A stretch of DNA of 64,000 bases from Geomonas azotofigens (GCF_018919395.1 NZ_JAHLME010000010.1:1-64000), one strand, 5' to 3'; shown: positions 39,826-49,163, counted from the stretch's first letter. A program made the numbers and translations. Notes: generated by a model not told the origin, from the sequence alone.

Positions 39826-41124
39826 ATGAAACGGCTGTTCCTGGTGTTGCTAATACTGGTGGTGCTGCCTCTGTGCCTTGCGGCGCAGGAGCCGCAGGTG
39901 GGACTTCTATCCCTGCGCGGCCCCATCAACCCGATTACCGCGTCCTTTTTGCAGGAGAACCTGGCCGCGGCGGGAAAACGGGGCGACCGGCTGGTGCTGG
40001 TGGAACTGGACACGCCCGGCGGGCTGGATACCGCCATGCGTGAGGCGGTCCAGGCCATCTTCGCGGCGCCGGTGCCGGTCGCCGTCTACGTCGCCCCGGC
40101 CGGGGCGCGGGCGGCCTCCGCCGGGGCGGTGATCGGCCTCTCCGCCGATATCCTGGCCATGGCCCCCGGCACCAACATCGGCGCGGCCCACCCGGTCGGG
40201 CTGGGCGGCAAGCCCGAGCCGGTCATGGAGGCCAAGCTGGTCAACGATGCCGAGGCGTACGTCGCGGGGATCGCCGCCAGGCGCGGCCGCAACGTGGAAC
40301 TGGCCCGCAAGATGGTGCGCCAGAGCATCTCGCTCACCGCCGAGGACGCCCTGAACCAGCGGGTGATCGACCTGGTGGCGCCGTCCCGGCAGGAGCTGCT
40401 GGCGAGCCTGGAAGGGCGGCGGGTGCAGCGCGGCGGGAAAGAGGTGGTGCTGCACCTGGCCGGCGCGCGCGTGGTGAGCCACGAGATGGGGACCCGCGAC
40501 AGTATCCTTAACGCCGTCAGCAACCCGGATGTCGCCTACATGTTGATGCTCCTCGGCATCGCCGGGCTCTTCTTCGAACTCTCCAACCCGGGGGTGATCC
40601 TGCCGGGCGTGATCGGCGGCATCTCGCTGCTCCTCTCCTTTTTCGCGCTGCAGACCCTGCCGGTCAACTACGCGGGGATCGCGCTGATCCTTTTGGGGAT
40701 CATCCTGTTCATCGCCGAAATCAAGGTGGTCTCCTACGGCATGCTTGCGGTCGGGGGCGTGGTGGCCATGGTGCTCGGGTCGCTGATGCTCTTCCCGTCG
40801 CCCGAGCCGTACCTGCGCCTGTCCTGGCAGGTGCTGGCGGGGACGGTCGGGGTGACGGTGCTCTTCTTTACCGTGGTGGTCGTCAAGGTGATCCAGGCGC
40901 ATCGGGAGCGGCCGATCACCGGCGTCGAGGGGATGATAGGGGCAATAGGCGTAGCGGATTGCGACCTCGCGCCGGAGGGGAAGGTGATGTTGCGCGGCGA
41001 ATACTGGAACGCGACCAGCGAGGAGCCGGTGCGCCAAGGGGAAAAGGTGCGGGTGGTCGCGGTGACCGGGCTGCGGCTCACCGTGCGCAAGGAAGAAAAG
41101 GGAGAGGTGCGGGGCGGAGCATGA
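39826..41124 (+). CDS. NfeD-family membrane serine protease (NfeD1b type)
   Basis: 432 residues from an ATG with a perfect AGGAGGTG site. Signal peptide about 1-20; ClpP-like protease domain about 25-215 with likely catalytic S98 (RAASAGAVIG) and K137; four or five membrane helices about 232-355; C-terminal OB-fold (NfeDC) with GMIGAIGVADCDL and GEYWNATSEEP. In archaea this enzyme cuts the C-terminus of the stomatin (slipin) encoded next to it. Here no slipin gene follows; the next gene is convergent and unrelated. The role is probably in membrane quality control. Confidence 0.9.
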   Translation: MKRLFLVLLILVVLPLCLAAQEPQVGLLSLRGPINPITASFLQENLAAAGKRGDRLVLVELDTPGGLDTAMREAVQAIFAAPVPVAVYVAPAGARAASAGAVIGLSADILAMAPGTNIGAAHPVGLGGKPEPVMEAKLVNDAEAYVAGIAARRGRNVELARKMVRQSISLTAEDALNQRVIDLVAPSRQELLASLEGRRVQRGGKEVVLHLAGARVVSHEMGTRDSILNAVSNPDVAYMLMLLGIAGLFFELSNPGVILPGVIGGISLLLSFFALQTLPVNYAGIALILLGIILFIAEIKVVSYGMLAVGGVVAMVLGSLMLFPSPEPYLRLSWQVLAGTVGVTVLFFTVVVVKVIQAHRERPITGVEGMIGAIGVADCDLAPEGKVMLRGEYWNATSEEPVRQGEKVRVVAVTGLRLTVRKEEKGEVRGGA

Positions 41125-41185
41125 GCCAAGGTAACAAGGCCTGTGCCGGCCCTGCCTCGAGCGCTTCAGTCGCCCCGGCTAAGCG

Positions 41186-41680
41186 CTAGTAGTGCTTCGG
41201 TATCGGGAGGCACCCTTCCTCGTTGAGTGCGTTCAGATAGGCGCTGCGCAGGCCGAGGAAGGCCTGGGTGAGCCGGTCGACCAGGGTGTTTTGGTTGCAC
41301 CCGATCAGTTCCAGGAGGCCGTTTTGCTTGTTGGCGATCAGCCGCTCGATGTGCGCCGCCCGGCGGTTGATATCCACATGGGTGTGCCCCTGGGCGTGGC
41401 TGACCAGGCTCAGCATGGCGTCGGTCACGAAGACGTCGATGGAGTAGACCGCCGCCACCTGCGGGTGCTCTTTGAGTTGAAAGACCACGCGGATGTCCGG
41501 GTGCGGGAATTCGATGCCGGGCAGGTGCTCCGGCCCCATGTAGTGGGACGCCGCCACCGGCAGCACTTCGATGTAGCAGTTGAGCAGAGTGGACTCGATA
41601 TCGATGGGGGTCTGCACCGGAAGTTTCAGCGCGGCCCGGGAGAACTGTTCGCCATGTTCGAGATAGAGAGATAGCCGCAT
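41186..41680 (-). CDS. Conserved-looking protein of unknown function
   Basis: 164 residues, no signal peptide or membrane helix, no family recognised. The sequence is mixed alpha/beta with several histidines in the middle (VSHAQGHTHVDINRRAAHI) and a hydrophobic strand VAAVYSIDVFVTD. Codon use is like that of the neighbours and the C-terminus is intact, ending next to the nfeD gene, which runs towards it. The ATG at 41680 has only a weak upstream site (AGGTGATGAC). Confidence 0.65.
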   Translation of the reverse strand: MRLSLYLEHGEQFSRAALKLPVQTPIDIESTLLNCYIEVLPVAASHYMGPEHLPGIEFPHPDIRVVFQLKEHPQVAAVYSIDVFVTDAMLSLVSHAQGHTHVDINRRAAHIERLIANKQNGLLELIGCNQNTLVDRLTQAFLGLRSAYLNALNEEGCLPIPKHY

Positions 41681-41902
41681 GTCATCACCTATAGTAGATC
41701 CTGCCAGAGAGGGGATACGTCAGTTGTCACGATAAAAATAATACCGGCCCCCGCCAAAAAGCAAGTGGGGGCATGCAATTATCTTCGCCCCCTGCCAAGG
41801 TTGCGGTCCACCCGTGGCGTCTGATCGCGGTTGACATAACCCGCCGGTCTATGCCATTAATTTCCCATCGTCCTCATCCCGCTCATCCCCTGCTAAGGTG
41901 TC

Positions 41903-43714
41903 TTGCCCTTGCCCGTTTTCGGCTTCGTACAGTACATTCAGAGGTCGCGCGCCGCCGGCCGTAAGCGCCCGTGCCTTCCCTGGGCCGTCACGCTCCTCCT
42001 GGGACTGCTGCTGGCGCTGTTCGCCTCGGCGGCGGGCGCCGACACCCTTGGGCGCGGCGGCATCGGCAAAGCCGTGGTCGTGGTCGGGGGGGACTTCAAC
42101 TATCCTCCCTACGAATTCGTCGACCACGACGGCAAACCCGCCGGCTTCAACGTGGAACTGACCCGCGCCATCGCCGAGGTGATGGGCTTCAAGGTGGAGA
42201 TCTCCCTTGGACCGTGGGACGGCATGCGCCGGGCGCTGGAGCAGGGGGACGTCGACATCCTGCAGGGGATGGCGTTCTCGCAGGAGCGTACCAGCGAGGT
42301 CGATTTCTCCACGCCGCACGCGCTCTTGTTCCAGTCCATCTGGATCCGCAGGGACGACCGGCGCATCAAGTCCATCGAGGACGTGCGCGGCAAAGAAGTC
42401 ATCGTGATGAAGAACAGCATCATGCATGACTTCATGAAAGGCTTCGACCCCAAGGCGCGGCTCATCTTGACCGACACGCTGGCCGAGGCGCTCAGGCTCC
42501 TGAACCAGGGGAGGGGGGACTGCGCCCTCGTGTCCCGGCTCACCGGGATGTACCTGGAAAAGGAGATGGGGCTGAAGCGGATCGTCCCGGTGGCCGAGCC
42601 GATCATGACCCAGGCCTACGGCTACGCCGTCAAGAAGGGAAACGCCGAGGTGCTGGCCCGCTTCAACGAGGGACTCGCCATCCTGAAGCGTTCCGGGCAG
42701 TTCCAGGAGATCCACAACAAGTGGCTCGGGGTGATGGAGCAGCAGCCGGTTTCCTGGGGCCGGGTGGTGCGCTACGTGACCCTGGTTTCCCTGCCGCTGT
42801 TGCTGATCCTTGGGGGGACCGTGGTCTGGTCGCGGACCCTGCAGAAGCGGGTGGCGCAGCGCACCGAGGAACTGGCCCGCGAGGTGGCCGAGAAGCAGGC
42901 CGCGCTGGAGAAGCTCCGCATGCACCAGGACCAACTGGTACAGGCCGACAAGCTCGCCTCGCTGGGGACCCTGGTCGCCGGCGTCGCCCACGAGATCAAC
43001 AACCCCAACGGTCTGATCCTTTTGAACCTTCCCCGTTTCGAGGAGGTGCTGCGCGGCTCGCAGCCGATCCTCGACGAGTACCGCGAAACCCACGGCGACT
43101 TCAAGTTGGGGCGGCACAGCTACGACCGGCTGCGCGAGGAGTTGCCGCACATGCTGTCCGAGACCCAGGACGCGGCCAAGCGGATCAAGCGCATCGTCGC
43201 CGAGCTGAAGGATTTCGCCCGCCGCGACAGCGCCGACCTGACCGAACTCTTGGACCTGAACCTCTGCACCCAGGCCGCGCTGCGCCTGGTCGAGAATACC
43301 GTCACCAAGAATTCGCACCAGGTCGTGGCGCACCTGGCCGACACCCTGCCGCGGGTGAAGGGGAACAGCCAGCGCATCGAGCAGGTGATCGTGAACCTCC
43401 TTCTGAACGCGGCCCAGTCGCTGGAGGGGAGCGGCAAGAGCATCCAGATCTCCACCCGGCACGACCGCTTCCGCGACCTGGTGCTCCTCACCGTGCGCGA
43501 CGAGGGGAGGGGGGTGGAGCCCGAGCACCTGGCGCGGCTCACCGATCCCTTCTTTACCACCAAGCGCGAGGAAGGGGGGTGCGGCCTGGGGCTCTCCATC
43601 TCGGCGGGGATCGTGAAGCAGCACGGCGGCACTCTGAATTTCGATTCGGAACCGGGGTTTGGCACCACGGTGACGATGGAGTTGCCGGCGCTGCGGGAAA
43701 ACGCACCTGGCTAA
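41903..43714 (+). CDS. Sensor histidine kinase with periplasmic solute-binding domain (paralogue)
   Basis: 603 residues from a TTG at 41903; the exact start is uncertain. Signal-anchor about 27-45, type 3 solute-binding domain about 56-278 (VVVGGDFNYPPYEFVDHDGK), membrane helix about 291-309, coiled coil, HisKA with H363 (GVAHEINNPNG) and HATPase (GGCGLGLS). It is collinear over its whole length with the kinase at 6785-8545. The next gene is its likely partner activator, then a polar amino acid ABC transporter, so glutamate, aspartate or a similar amino acid is the likely ligand. A glycine is replaced by cysteine in the second G-box (GGCGLG). Confidence 0.88.
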   Translation: MPLPVFGFVQYIQRSRAAGRKRPCLPWAVTLLLGLLLALFASAAGADTLGRGGIGKAVVVVGGDFNYPPYEFVDHDGKPAGFNVELTRAIAEVMGFKVEISLGPWDGMRRALEQGDVDILQGMAFSQERTSEVDFSTPHALLFQSIWIRRDDRRIKSIEDVRGKEVIVMKNSIMHDFMKGFDPKARLILTDTLAEALRLLNQGRGDCALVSRLTGMYLEKEMGLKRIVPVAEPIMTQAYGYAVKKGNAEVLARFNEGLAILKRSGQFQEIHNKWLGVMEQQPVSWGRVVRYVTLVSLPLLLILGGTVVWSRTLQKRVAQRTEELAREVAEKQAALEKLRMHQDQLVQADKLASLGTLVAGVAHEINNPNGLILLNLPRFEEVLRGSQPILDEYRETHGDFKLGRHSYDRLREELPHMLSETQDAAKRIKRIVAELKDFARRDSADLTELLDLNLCTQAALRLVENTVTKNSHQVVAHLADTLPRVKGNSQRIEQVIVNLLLNAAQSLEGSGKSIQISTRHDRFRDLVLLTVRDEGRGVEPEHLARLTDPFFTTKREEGGCGLGLSISAGIVKQHGGTLNFDSEPGFGTTVTMELPALRENAPG

Positions 43715-43796
43715 GGGTGGCTGCCGATCCCCCCTCCCAGCCTCCCCCCTCCGGGGGGAGGGGCGTGGACCGCGGTCACACCGACCGACTGGTTCC

Positions 43797-43820
43797 GTAG
43801 GGGCGAATAATCATTCGCCC
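43797..43820 (+). repeat. 24-bp dispersed palindromic repeat, copy 1
   Basis: GTAG followed by GGGCGAATAATCATTCGCCC, itself a near-perfect palindrome. The exact reverse complement of the 24 bases occurs at 45324-45347 and 49301-49324. REP-like; no transposase nearby. Confidence 0.85.
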
Positions 43821-43833
43821 GCCTTTGATTGAG

Positions 43834-43862
43834 GGGGACAGGCACCAGAGGAGCCTGTCCCC
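43834..43862. repeat. Perfect hairpin between kinase and activator genes
   Basis: Arms GGGGACAGGC and GCCTGTCCCC with a 9-nt loop, ending 24 bp before the activator start. It has no T-run. It could lower read-through or protect the downstream mRNA. Confidence 0.6.
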
Positions 43863-43886
43863 GGAAACGATTAAGAGGAGTTGCAG

Positions 43887-45311
43887 ATGAGCGAAGCACT
43901 ATATCCGGCTTTCGGCGTGCTCTTGGTGGACGACGAGGCGCCCTGGCTGCGCAGCCTGCGCATGACGCTGGAGGGACCCGGCGCCATCAGCAACATCACC
44001 GTGCTCACCGACAGCCGCCTGGTGATGGGGGCGCTGGACCGGGGCAACATCGGCCTGGTGCTGCTCGACCTGACCATGCCCTACCTCTCGGGACAGGAAC
44101 TGCTGGCGCGCATCGCCGAGGAACATCCCGAGGTGACCGTGGTGGTCCTGTCCGGCCTGAACCAGATCGAGACGGCGGTCTCCTGCATGCGCCTGGGCGC
44201 CTTCGACTATCTGGTGAAGACCGACGAGGAGGACCGCATCCTCGAATCGGTGCGGCGCGCCATCCGGATGCAGGAGCTGCAACTGGAAAACAAGGAGATG
44301 CGGCGCCGTTTCCTCAACGACCGCCTGGAGTGCCCGGAGGCCTTCGCCCCCATCGTCACCAACAACAAGGCGATGCGCTCCATCTTCCAGTACATCGAGG
44401 CGGTCGCCAAGAGCACCCAGCCCATCCTGGTCACCGGGGAGAGCGGCGTGGGCAAGGAACTGATCGCCCGCGCCATCCACACCCTGAGCCGAGGCGACGG
44501 CCCGCTGGTCCCGGTCAACGTGGCCGGACTCGAGGACAACGTCTTCACCGACACCCTCTTCGGGCACAAGAAGGGGGCCTTCACCGGCGCCGACGAGAGC
44601 CGCAGCGGCATGGTGGAGCAGGCCGCCGAGGGGACGCTCTTTCTCGACGAGATCGGCGACCTCTCGCTCGCCTGCCAGGTGAAACTGTTGCGCCTTCTGC
44701 AGGAGGGGGAGTATTACCCGCTGGGGAGCGACCAGCCCAAGCAGCTGCGGGCGCGCATCGTGGTGGCGACGCACCACGACCTCTCCAAGAAGAAGGACGC
44801 CGGCGGCTTCCGGAAAGACCTCTACTTCCGCCTGAGGGCGCATCACGTCCACATCCCTCCCCTGCGCGAGCGAAAGGACGATATCCCGTTGCTTTTGGAC
44901 CACTTTCTCAAGGAGAGCGCCGAGGTCTTCGGCAAGAAGGTGCCGAGCTACCCGAAGGAACTTTTGACGCTCTTGGCCAACTACAGTTTCCCGGGCAACC
45001 TGCGCGAGCTGAGGTCGATGGTGTACGACGCCATGAGCGTGCACTCCTCGCGCATGCTCTCCATGAACAGCTTTCGGCAGGCCATGGAGGTGCAGGGGGA
45101 GGTCCCCGCGGAACAGGCCGCCGTCGGGGAGCAGAACGTCTTTTACTCCTGCCCCGATATCCCGACCCTGAGCGCGGCGGTGGACCAACTGGTGACCGAG
45201 GCGATGCGGCGCTCCGACAACAACCAGAGCATGGCCTCGCGCATGCTGGGGATCTCGCAGCCCGCGCTCAGCAAGAGGCTCAAACTGCAGCGGGACGGCA
45301 AGGGGGAATAG
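43887..45311 (+). CDS. NtrC-family sigma-54-dependent response regulator (predicted amino acid transporter activator)
   Basis: 474 residues from the ATG at 43887 (AAGAGGAG six bases upstream; an in-frame TTG at 43881 is possible). Receiver with D61 (LVLLDLTMPY), AAA+ domain with GESGVGKE, GAFTGA and LFLDEIGDL, and a C-terminal Fis-type helix-turn-helix (NNQSMASRMLGISQPAL). It is a clear paralogue of the activator at 5348-6772, sharing blocks such as GLVLLDLTMP and LSGLNQI, but with a different recognition helix. It follows its kinase and precedes GGGGTATAAC-type sites and a sigma-54 promoter for the ABC transporter. Confidence 0.9.
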   Translation: MSEALYPAFGVLLVDDEAPWLRSLRMTLEGPGAISNITVLTDSRLVMGALDRGNIGLVLLDLTMPYLSGQELLARIAEEHPEVTVVVLSGLNQIETAVSCMRLGAFDYLVKTDEEDRILESVRRAIRMQELQLENKEMRRRFLNDRLECPEAFAPIVTNNKAMRSIFQYIEAVAKSTQPILVTGESGVGKELIARAIHTLSRGDGPLVPVNVAGLEDNVFTDTLFGHKKGAFTGADESRSGMVEQAAEGTLFLDEIGDLSLACQVKLLRLLQEGEYYPLGSDQPKQLRARIVVATHHDLSKKKDAGGFRKDLYFRLRAHHVHIPPLRERKDDIPLLLDHFLKESAEVFGKKVPSYPKELLTLLANYSFPGNLRELRSMVYDAMSVHSSRMLSMNSFRQAMEVQGEVPAEQAAVGEQNVFYSCPDIPTLSAAVDQLVTEAMRRSDNNQSMASRMLGISQPALSKRLKLQRDGKGE

Positions 45312-45323
45312 GTGAGGATGGAC

Positions 45324-45347
45324 GGGCGAATGATTATTCGCCCCTAC
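45324..45347 (-). repeat. 24-bp dispersed palindromic repeat, copy 2
   Basis: Exact reverse complement of 43797-43820. Copies 1 and 2 lie in inverted orientation on either side of the activator gene. Confidence 0.85.
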
Positions 45348-45500
45348 AGTCCCGCCTAGAGCAATCGATAGGGTGCCCGGTTTCGAGGCGCCGCCCTCAC
45401 CCCCGGCCCCTCTCCCGAAGGTCGTTTTGCCGCTTTTTTGAACAGTATCCGCGACCGTCGCCAAGCCGCTTACCCCTTGCCGGTCCGGCCATGCCGCGCG

Positions 45501-45615
45501 ATGGGGTATAACTTTCGTTAAGCCTATAATGATTGTTATACCCGCCCTAAAATCCCCTTTCTCCGTCATTTCCTTCCTTCTCTCAAACAGCTTTCCACGA
45601 GTGGTTATACCCCAT
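45501..45615. promoter_or_regulatory. Three GTTATACCC-type activator sites
   Basis: ATGGGGTATAAC at 45501-45512 is the exact inverse complement of GTTATACCCCAT at 45604-45615. A third copy, GTTATACCC, lies at 45535-45543. The set ends 72 bp upstream of the -24 box at 45688, like the other activator sites in this window. I infer that it binds the activator encoded at 43887-45311. Confidence 0.65.
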
Positions 45616-45687
45616 TGCTTCTAATGTTGGCTCCCGAAATGGCGTATTCGGATAACAATCCGTGTTGTTAGCTGTTTACGCCGTCTT

Positions 45688-45703
45688 TGGCACCGGCTTT
45701 GCT
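45688..45703 (+). promoter_or_regulatory. Sigma-54 promoter of the amino acid ABC transporter
   Basis: TGGCACCGGCTTTGCT: strong -24 and -12 blocks with ten bases between GG and GC. Predicted start near 45714, about 133 nt before the ATPase gene. Confidence 0.88.
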
Positions 45704-45846
45704 GTATATGAAGCCATACTGCACGCTTACTCGCGTTCCCGTTCCCGAAACGACGGTTGGCGGGAACGGCCGGCAGGGAAACTGCCCATATCCTGTGCAG
45801 CAGCTTCGAGTGACTCGATTGGCAACAAATAGAAAAGGAGCAGCAG

Positions 45847-46581
45847 ATGATCAAGTTTGAAGGGGTCCACAAGTGGTTCAAAAAGCTTCACGTCCTTAAC
45901 GGCATCGATCTCCACGTCAAACAGGGGGAAGTGGTCGTGGTCTGCGGTCCCTCGGGGTCGGGCAAGTCCACCCTGATCCGCACCATCAACCAGCTGGAAC
46001 CGATCGAGGAGGGGAGCCTGATCGTCGACGGCATGGACCTCAGGAGCAAGAAGACCGACCTCAACAAGCTGCGCGCCGAGGTGGGCTTCGTGTTCCAGCA
46101 GTTCAACCTGTACCCGCACCTCTCGGTGATCGACAACATCACCCTGGCCCCGATCAAGATCCGCAAGACCTCCAAGAAGGAAGCGCAGGAGCAGGCCATG
46201 GAGCTGCTGGAGCGCGTCGGCCTCGCGGTCAAGCGTGACGCCTACCCGACCCAGCTCTCCGGCGGCCAGCAGCAGCGCGTCGCCATCGCCCGCGCCCTGG
46301 CCATGAAGCCGCGCATCATGCTCTTCGACGAGCCGACCTCGGCGCTCGACCCGGAGATGATCGGCGAGGTGCTCGCGGTCATGCAGGATCTCGCCAGCAC
46401 CGGCATGACCATGGTCTGCGTCACCCACGAGATGGGCTTTGCCCGCGAGGTATCCGACCGCGTCGTCTTCATGGACCACGGCGTGATCCTCGAGGAGGCC
46501 CAGCCGGAAGAGTTCTTCCGCAACCCGCAGCACGACCGCGCCAAGCAGTTCCTGAAGCAGCTGCTGTCGCCGATGCACTAG
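45847..46581 (+). CDS. Polar amino acid ABC transporter ATPase (GlnQ/GltL family)
   Basis: 244 residues with Walker [11 protein letters not shown]-loop FNLYPHLSV, signature [15 protein letters not shown], Walker [13 protein letters not shown] and H-loop VTHEMGF. It is the cytoplasmic ATPase of a type I importer for polar amino acids, working with the two permeases at 47673 and 48437 and the binding protein at 46668. AAAAGGAG precedes the ATG. It is the first gene after the sigma-54 promoter. The substrate (glutamate, aspartate or glutamine) cannot be fixed from the ATPase alone. Confidence 0.95.
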   Translation: MIKFEGVHKWFKKLHVLNGIDLHVKQGEVVVVCGPSGSGKSTLIRTINQLEPIEEGSLIVDGMDLRSKKTDLNKLRAEVGFVFQQFNLYPHLSVIDNITLAPIKIRKTSKKEAQEQAMELLERVGLAVKRDAYPTQLSGGQQQRVAIARALAMKPRIMLFDEPTSALDPEMIGEVLAVMQDLASTGMTMVCVTHEMGFAREVSDRVVFMDHGVILEEAQPEEFFRNPQHDRAKQFLKQLLSPMH

Positions 46582-46667
46582 AGAACTTGTCCACCCGACC
46601 AACGCCGCCGGATCCTCCGTAGCGGCTGGCGGGTGCCTGTTAATACTGAAATCAAAAGGAGAGTACT

Positions 46668-47489
46668 GTGAAAAGATTGGCTGCTGTTGTTATGGGTTTG
46701 GCCCTGTTGGGTTCTTTCGGTAAGGCGATGGCCGCGGCTCCCGCCGACACCCTTGCTGAAGTCAAGAAGAAAGGCGTCCTGGTTGCCGGTGTCAAGGACT
46801 CCCTCCCTCCTTTTGGTTACGTTGACGAGAAGAGCCGCGAGATCGTGGGCTACGACGTCGACTTCGTGAAAGCCATCGCCAAGAAGCTGGGCGTCAAGGT
46901 CGAACTGAAGCCGGTCACCTCCGCTTCCCGCATGCCGCAGCTCACCGAGGGCAACATCGACATCATCGCCGCCACCATGACCAAGAACCCGGAGCGCGCG
47001 AAGCAGATCGGCTTCAGCCACACCTACTTCGCCACCGGCCAGAAATTCATCACCGTCAAGGGCAAGGTGAAGAGCCTGAAGGACCTGGCAGGGAAGAAGA
47101 TCGGCACCGCCAAGGGTTCCACCTCCGAGCAGAACGTGAAAGCAGCCCTGCCGACCGCCACCGTGCTTTCCTTCGACGACTACCCGCAGGCGTTCCTGGC
47201 CCTGCAGCAGGGTAAGGTGCAGGCGGTGACCACCGACGAGGCGATCCTGGCCGGCATCCTCGCCAAGGCTCCCAACAAGGCGAAGTTCGAGATCCCCAAC
47301 GTCCAGATCTCCAACGAGCCGTACGGCCTCGGCATGAGGAAGGACGACGCCAAGTTCATCGCCTTCGTGAACAAGACCATCCTCGATATGGAGAAGAGCG
47401 GCGAAGCCAAGAAGATCTTCGAGAAGTGGTTCGGTAAAGGGACCGACTTCCAGCTCAAGCGCACGTTCAAGATCGTAGCTGACAAGTAA
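46668..47489 (+). CDS. Amino acid ABC transporter periplasmic binding protein
   Basis: 273 residues: signal peptide about 1-23 (ending KAMAAAP) and a type 3 solute-binding domain (VLVAGVKDSLPPFGYVDEKS, ITVKGKVKSLKDLAGKKIGTAKGST in pieces). It captures a polar amino acid in the periplasm for the permease pair. The GTG start has AAAGGAG upstream. It belongs to the same fold family as the sensor domain of the kinase at 41903, which could recognise the same ligand. Codon use is more biased to preferred codons than in its neighbours, as expected for an abundant protein. Confidence 0.93.
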   Translation: MKRLAAVVMGLALLGSFGKAMAAAPADTLAEVKKKGVLVAGVKDSLPPFGYVDEKSREIVGYDVDFVKAIAKKLGVKVELKPVTSASRMPQLTEGNIDIIAATMTKNPERAKQIGFSHTYFATGQKFITVKGKVKSLKDLAGKKIGTAKGSTSEQNVKAALPTATVLSFDDYPQAFLALQQGKVQAVTTDEAILAGILAKAPNKAKFEIPNVQISNEPYGLGMRKDDAKFIAFVNKTILDMEKSGEAKKIFEKWFGKGTDFQLKRTFKIVADK

Positions 47490-47496
47490 GAAAAGC

Positions 47497-47656
47497 AGGT
47501 TAAGGTTGAGGTTGAGGTCGAGTAAAACCACTCTCCTCTCAACCTTGACCTTGACCTGTCGTTTAAACAGTAAACCAGATTGTTGTTGAGCTTTAGGTTG
47601 AGAGAAGGGATTTTGTTGTTAGCCTTGTCTCAACCTTAACCTCAACCTCAACCTGC
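47497..47656. repeat. Hexamer repeat arrays (GGTTGA / TCAACC) in inverted orientation
   Basis: Three short arrays in the gap between the binding protein and the first permease: GGTTAAGGTTGAGGTTGAGG at about 47499, CTCAACCTTGACCTTGACC at about 47538 and CTCAACCTTAACCTCAACC at about 47629. The first can pair with either of the others, giving alternative stems. This could reduce read-through from the binding protein into the permeases. Confidence 0.75.
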
Positions 47657-47672
47657 CTCTAAGGGGTTTCAC

Positions 47673-48377
47673 GTGCTAAAGTACACATTTGACTGGTCCA
47701 TCGTCACCTCCGGCAAGTATTTCGAATGGCTGGTTTCCGGGCTCAAGGTAACCCTGGAACTCTCCGCCGTCGGCATCGTCTGCGCCTTCATCCTGGGACT
47801 CCTGATCGCCGTCCTCAAGATGAGCCACTACCGCCCCGTGCGCTGGATCGCCACCGCCTACCTGGAGTTTTTCCGGAACACGCCGCTACTGGTCCAGATC
47901 TTCTTCTGGTACTTCGGCTCGTACAAGGTGCTCCCGGCGGCAGTCAACGAATGGTTGAACAGCACGAACTTCGAATTCGCCGCGGCCGCCATCGCCCTCA
48001 CCATCTATACCTCGGCCTTCATCGCCGAGGACATCAGGTCGGGCATCCTTTCCATTCCCAAGGAGCAGATGGAGGCGGCCAGGAGCGCCGGCTTCTCCTA
48101 TCTCCGTTCCATGCAGTACATCATCCTGCCGCAGGCGGTGCGCATCACGATCCCGCCCCTGGTGAACCAGTTCCTGAATCTGGCCAAGAACTCCTCGCTG
48201 GCCATGAGCATCGGGGTCATGGAGCTCACCTACCAGGCCCGCCAGGTCGAGAGCTACACCTTCAAGGGGTTCGAGGCGTTCACCGCCGCCACCGTGGTCT
48301 ACCTCGGGCTCTCCGTGGTCATCACGGCGCTCATGGACCTGTACAACAAGAAGGTGCTCAACCCGAACCGGGCCTAA
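47673..48377 (+). CDS. Amino acid ABC transporter permease (HisM/GltJ type)
   Basis: 234 residues with about five membrane helices and the permease coupling motif EAARSAGFSYLRSMQYIILPQA. The family pattern LEFFRNTPLLVQIFFWYF is present in the first half. It forms the channel with the second permease. The start is a GTG with AGGGG upstream. Confidence 0.92.
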   Translation: MLKYTFDWSIVTSGKYFEWLVSGLKVTLELSAVGIVCAFILGLLIAVLKMSHYRPVRWIATAYLEFFRNTPLLVQIFFWYFGSYKVLPAAVNEWLNSTNFEFAAAAIALTIYTSAFIAEDIRSGILSIPKEQMEAARSAGFSYLRSMQYIILPQAVRITIPPLVNQFLNLAKNSSLAMSIGVMELTYQARQVESYTFKGFEAFTAATVVYLGLSVVITALMDLYNKKVLNPNRA

Positions 48378-48436
48378 AAACGGCGACAGGGTGGCAACGA
48401 GATCGGCGGATTTTCCTGCGGGAAACGGAGAACAAA

Positions 48437-49138
48437 ATGGAAGAAGCACTCAACTTTCAGGTAATCATAGATAACTTCACCTACTTCATGATCGGGCGCT
48501 ACCCGAACGGGCCGCTGGGGGGGCTTGGGCTCACCATGTACCTCGCGGTGGTCTCCTGCGTCCTCTCCTTCTTCGGGGGGCTGATCCTGGGGCTTTTGAG
48601 CCTGTCGCGCTTCGCGGTGGTGCGCCACCCGGTGAACCTGTTCATCAACGCGGTGCGCGGCATCCCGCTCTTGATGGTGATCTTCTGGATGTACTTCCTG
48701 CTGCCGGCCCTGGTGGGCAAGACGGTGCCGGAAGCGACCACGGTGATCATGGGGCTCTCCATCTTCACCTCGGCCTACATGTCGCAGATCGTGCGCGCCG
48801 GCATCCAGGGGATTCCCAAGGGGCAGACCGAGGCGGCCATCTCCACCGGGTTGAAGCCGTGGCAGGCCATGCTCTACATCGTGCTGCCGCAGGGCTTGAG
48901 GAACATGATCCCGTCCTTCGTGAACCAGTTCGTGTCGCTGATCAAGGACACCTCGCTCGCCTTCATCGTCGGGGTTTCCGAGCTGACCCACGTCGGCACC
49001 CAGATCAACAACCGGACCATGGCCTTCCCGACCGAGATCTTCATCTTCATCGCGGCGGTCTACTTCGTGCTCTGCTTCGCCTTCACCAGTTTCTCGCGTT
49101 GGCTGGAGGGGAGACTGGCGTGGAGGAAGTCCATCTAG
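48437..49138 (+). CDS. Amino acid ABC transporter permease (second subunit)
   Basis: 233 residues from the ATG at 48437 (GGAG upstream). About five membrane helices; family motifs NAVRGIPLLMVIFWMYF and EAAISTGLKPWQAMLYIVLPQG, the latter forming the cytoplasmic loop that contacts the ATPase. The pair of unlike permeases is typical of glutamate/aspartate importers such as GltJK. It is the last gene of the sigma-54 transporter operon, followed by a terminator at 49164. Confidence 0.92.
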   Translation: MEEALNFQVIIDNFTYFMIGRYPNGPLGGLGLTMYLAVVSCVLSFFGGLILGLLSLSRFAVVRHPVNLFINAVRGIPLLMVIFWMYFLLPALVGKTVPEATTVIMGLSIFTSAYMSQIVRAGIQGIPKGQTEAAISTGLKPWQAMLYIVLPQGLRNMIPSFVNQFVSLIKDTSLAFIVGVSELTHVGTQINNRTMAFPTEIFIFIAAVYFVLCFAFTSFSRWLEGRLAWRKSI

Positions 49139-49163
49139 TTCGCGCAGCTGTACCGGATTTTAG

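Noticed and set aside
41121-41189. A 22-codon open frame overlapping the nfeD stop (ATGA)
   Set aside because: No ribosome site beyond the coding sequence of nfeD, low-complexity Ala/Ser/Pro content and no similarity to slipin, the expected partner; probably chance.
41831-41860. TTGACA at 41831 as promoter for the second SBP-kinase
   Set aside because: The best -10 candidate (CATTAA, 18-bp spacing) matches only three of six bases.
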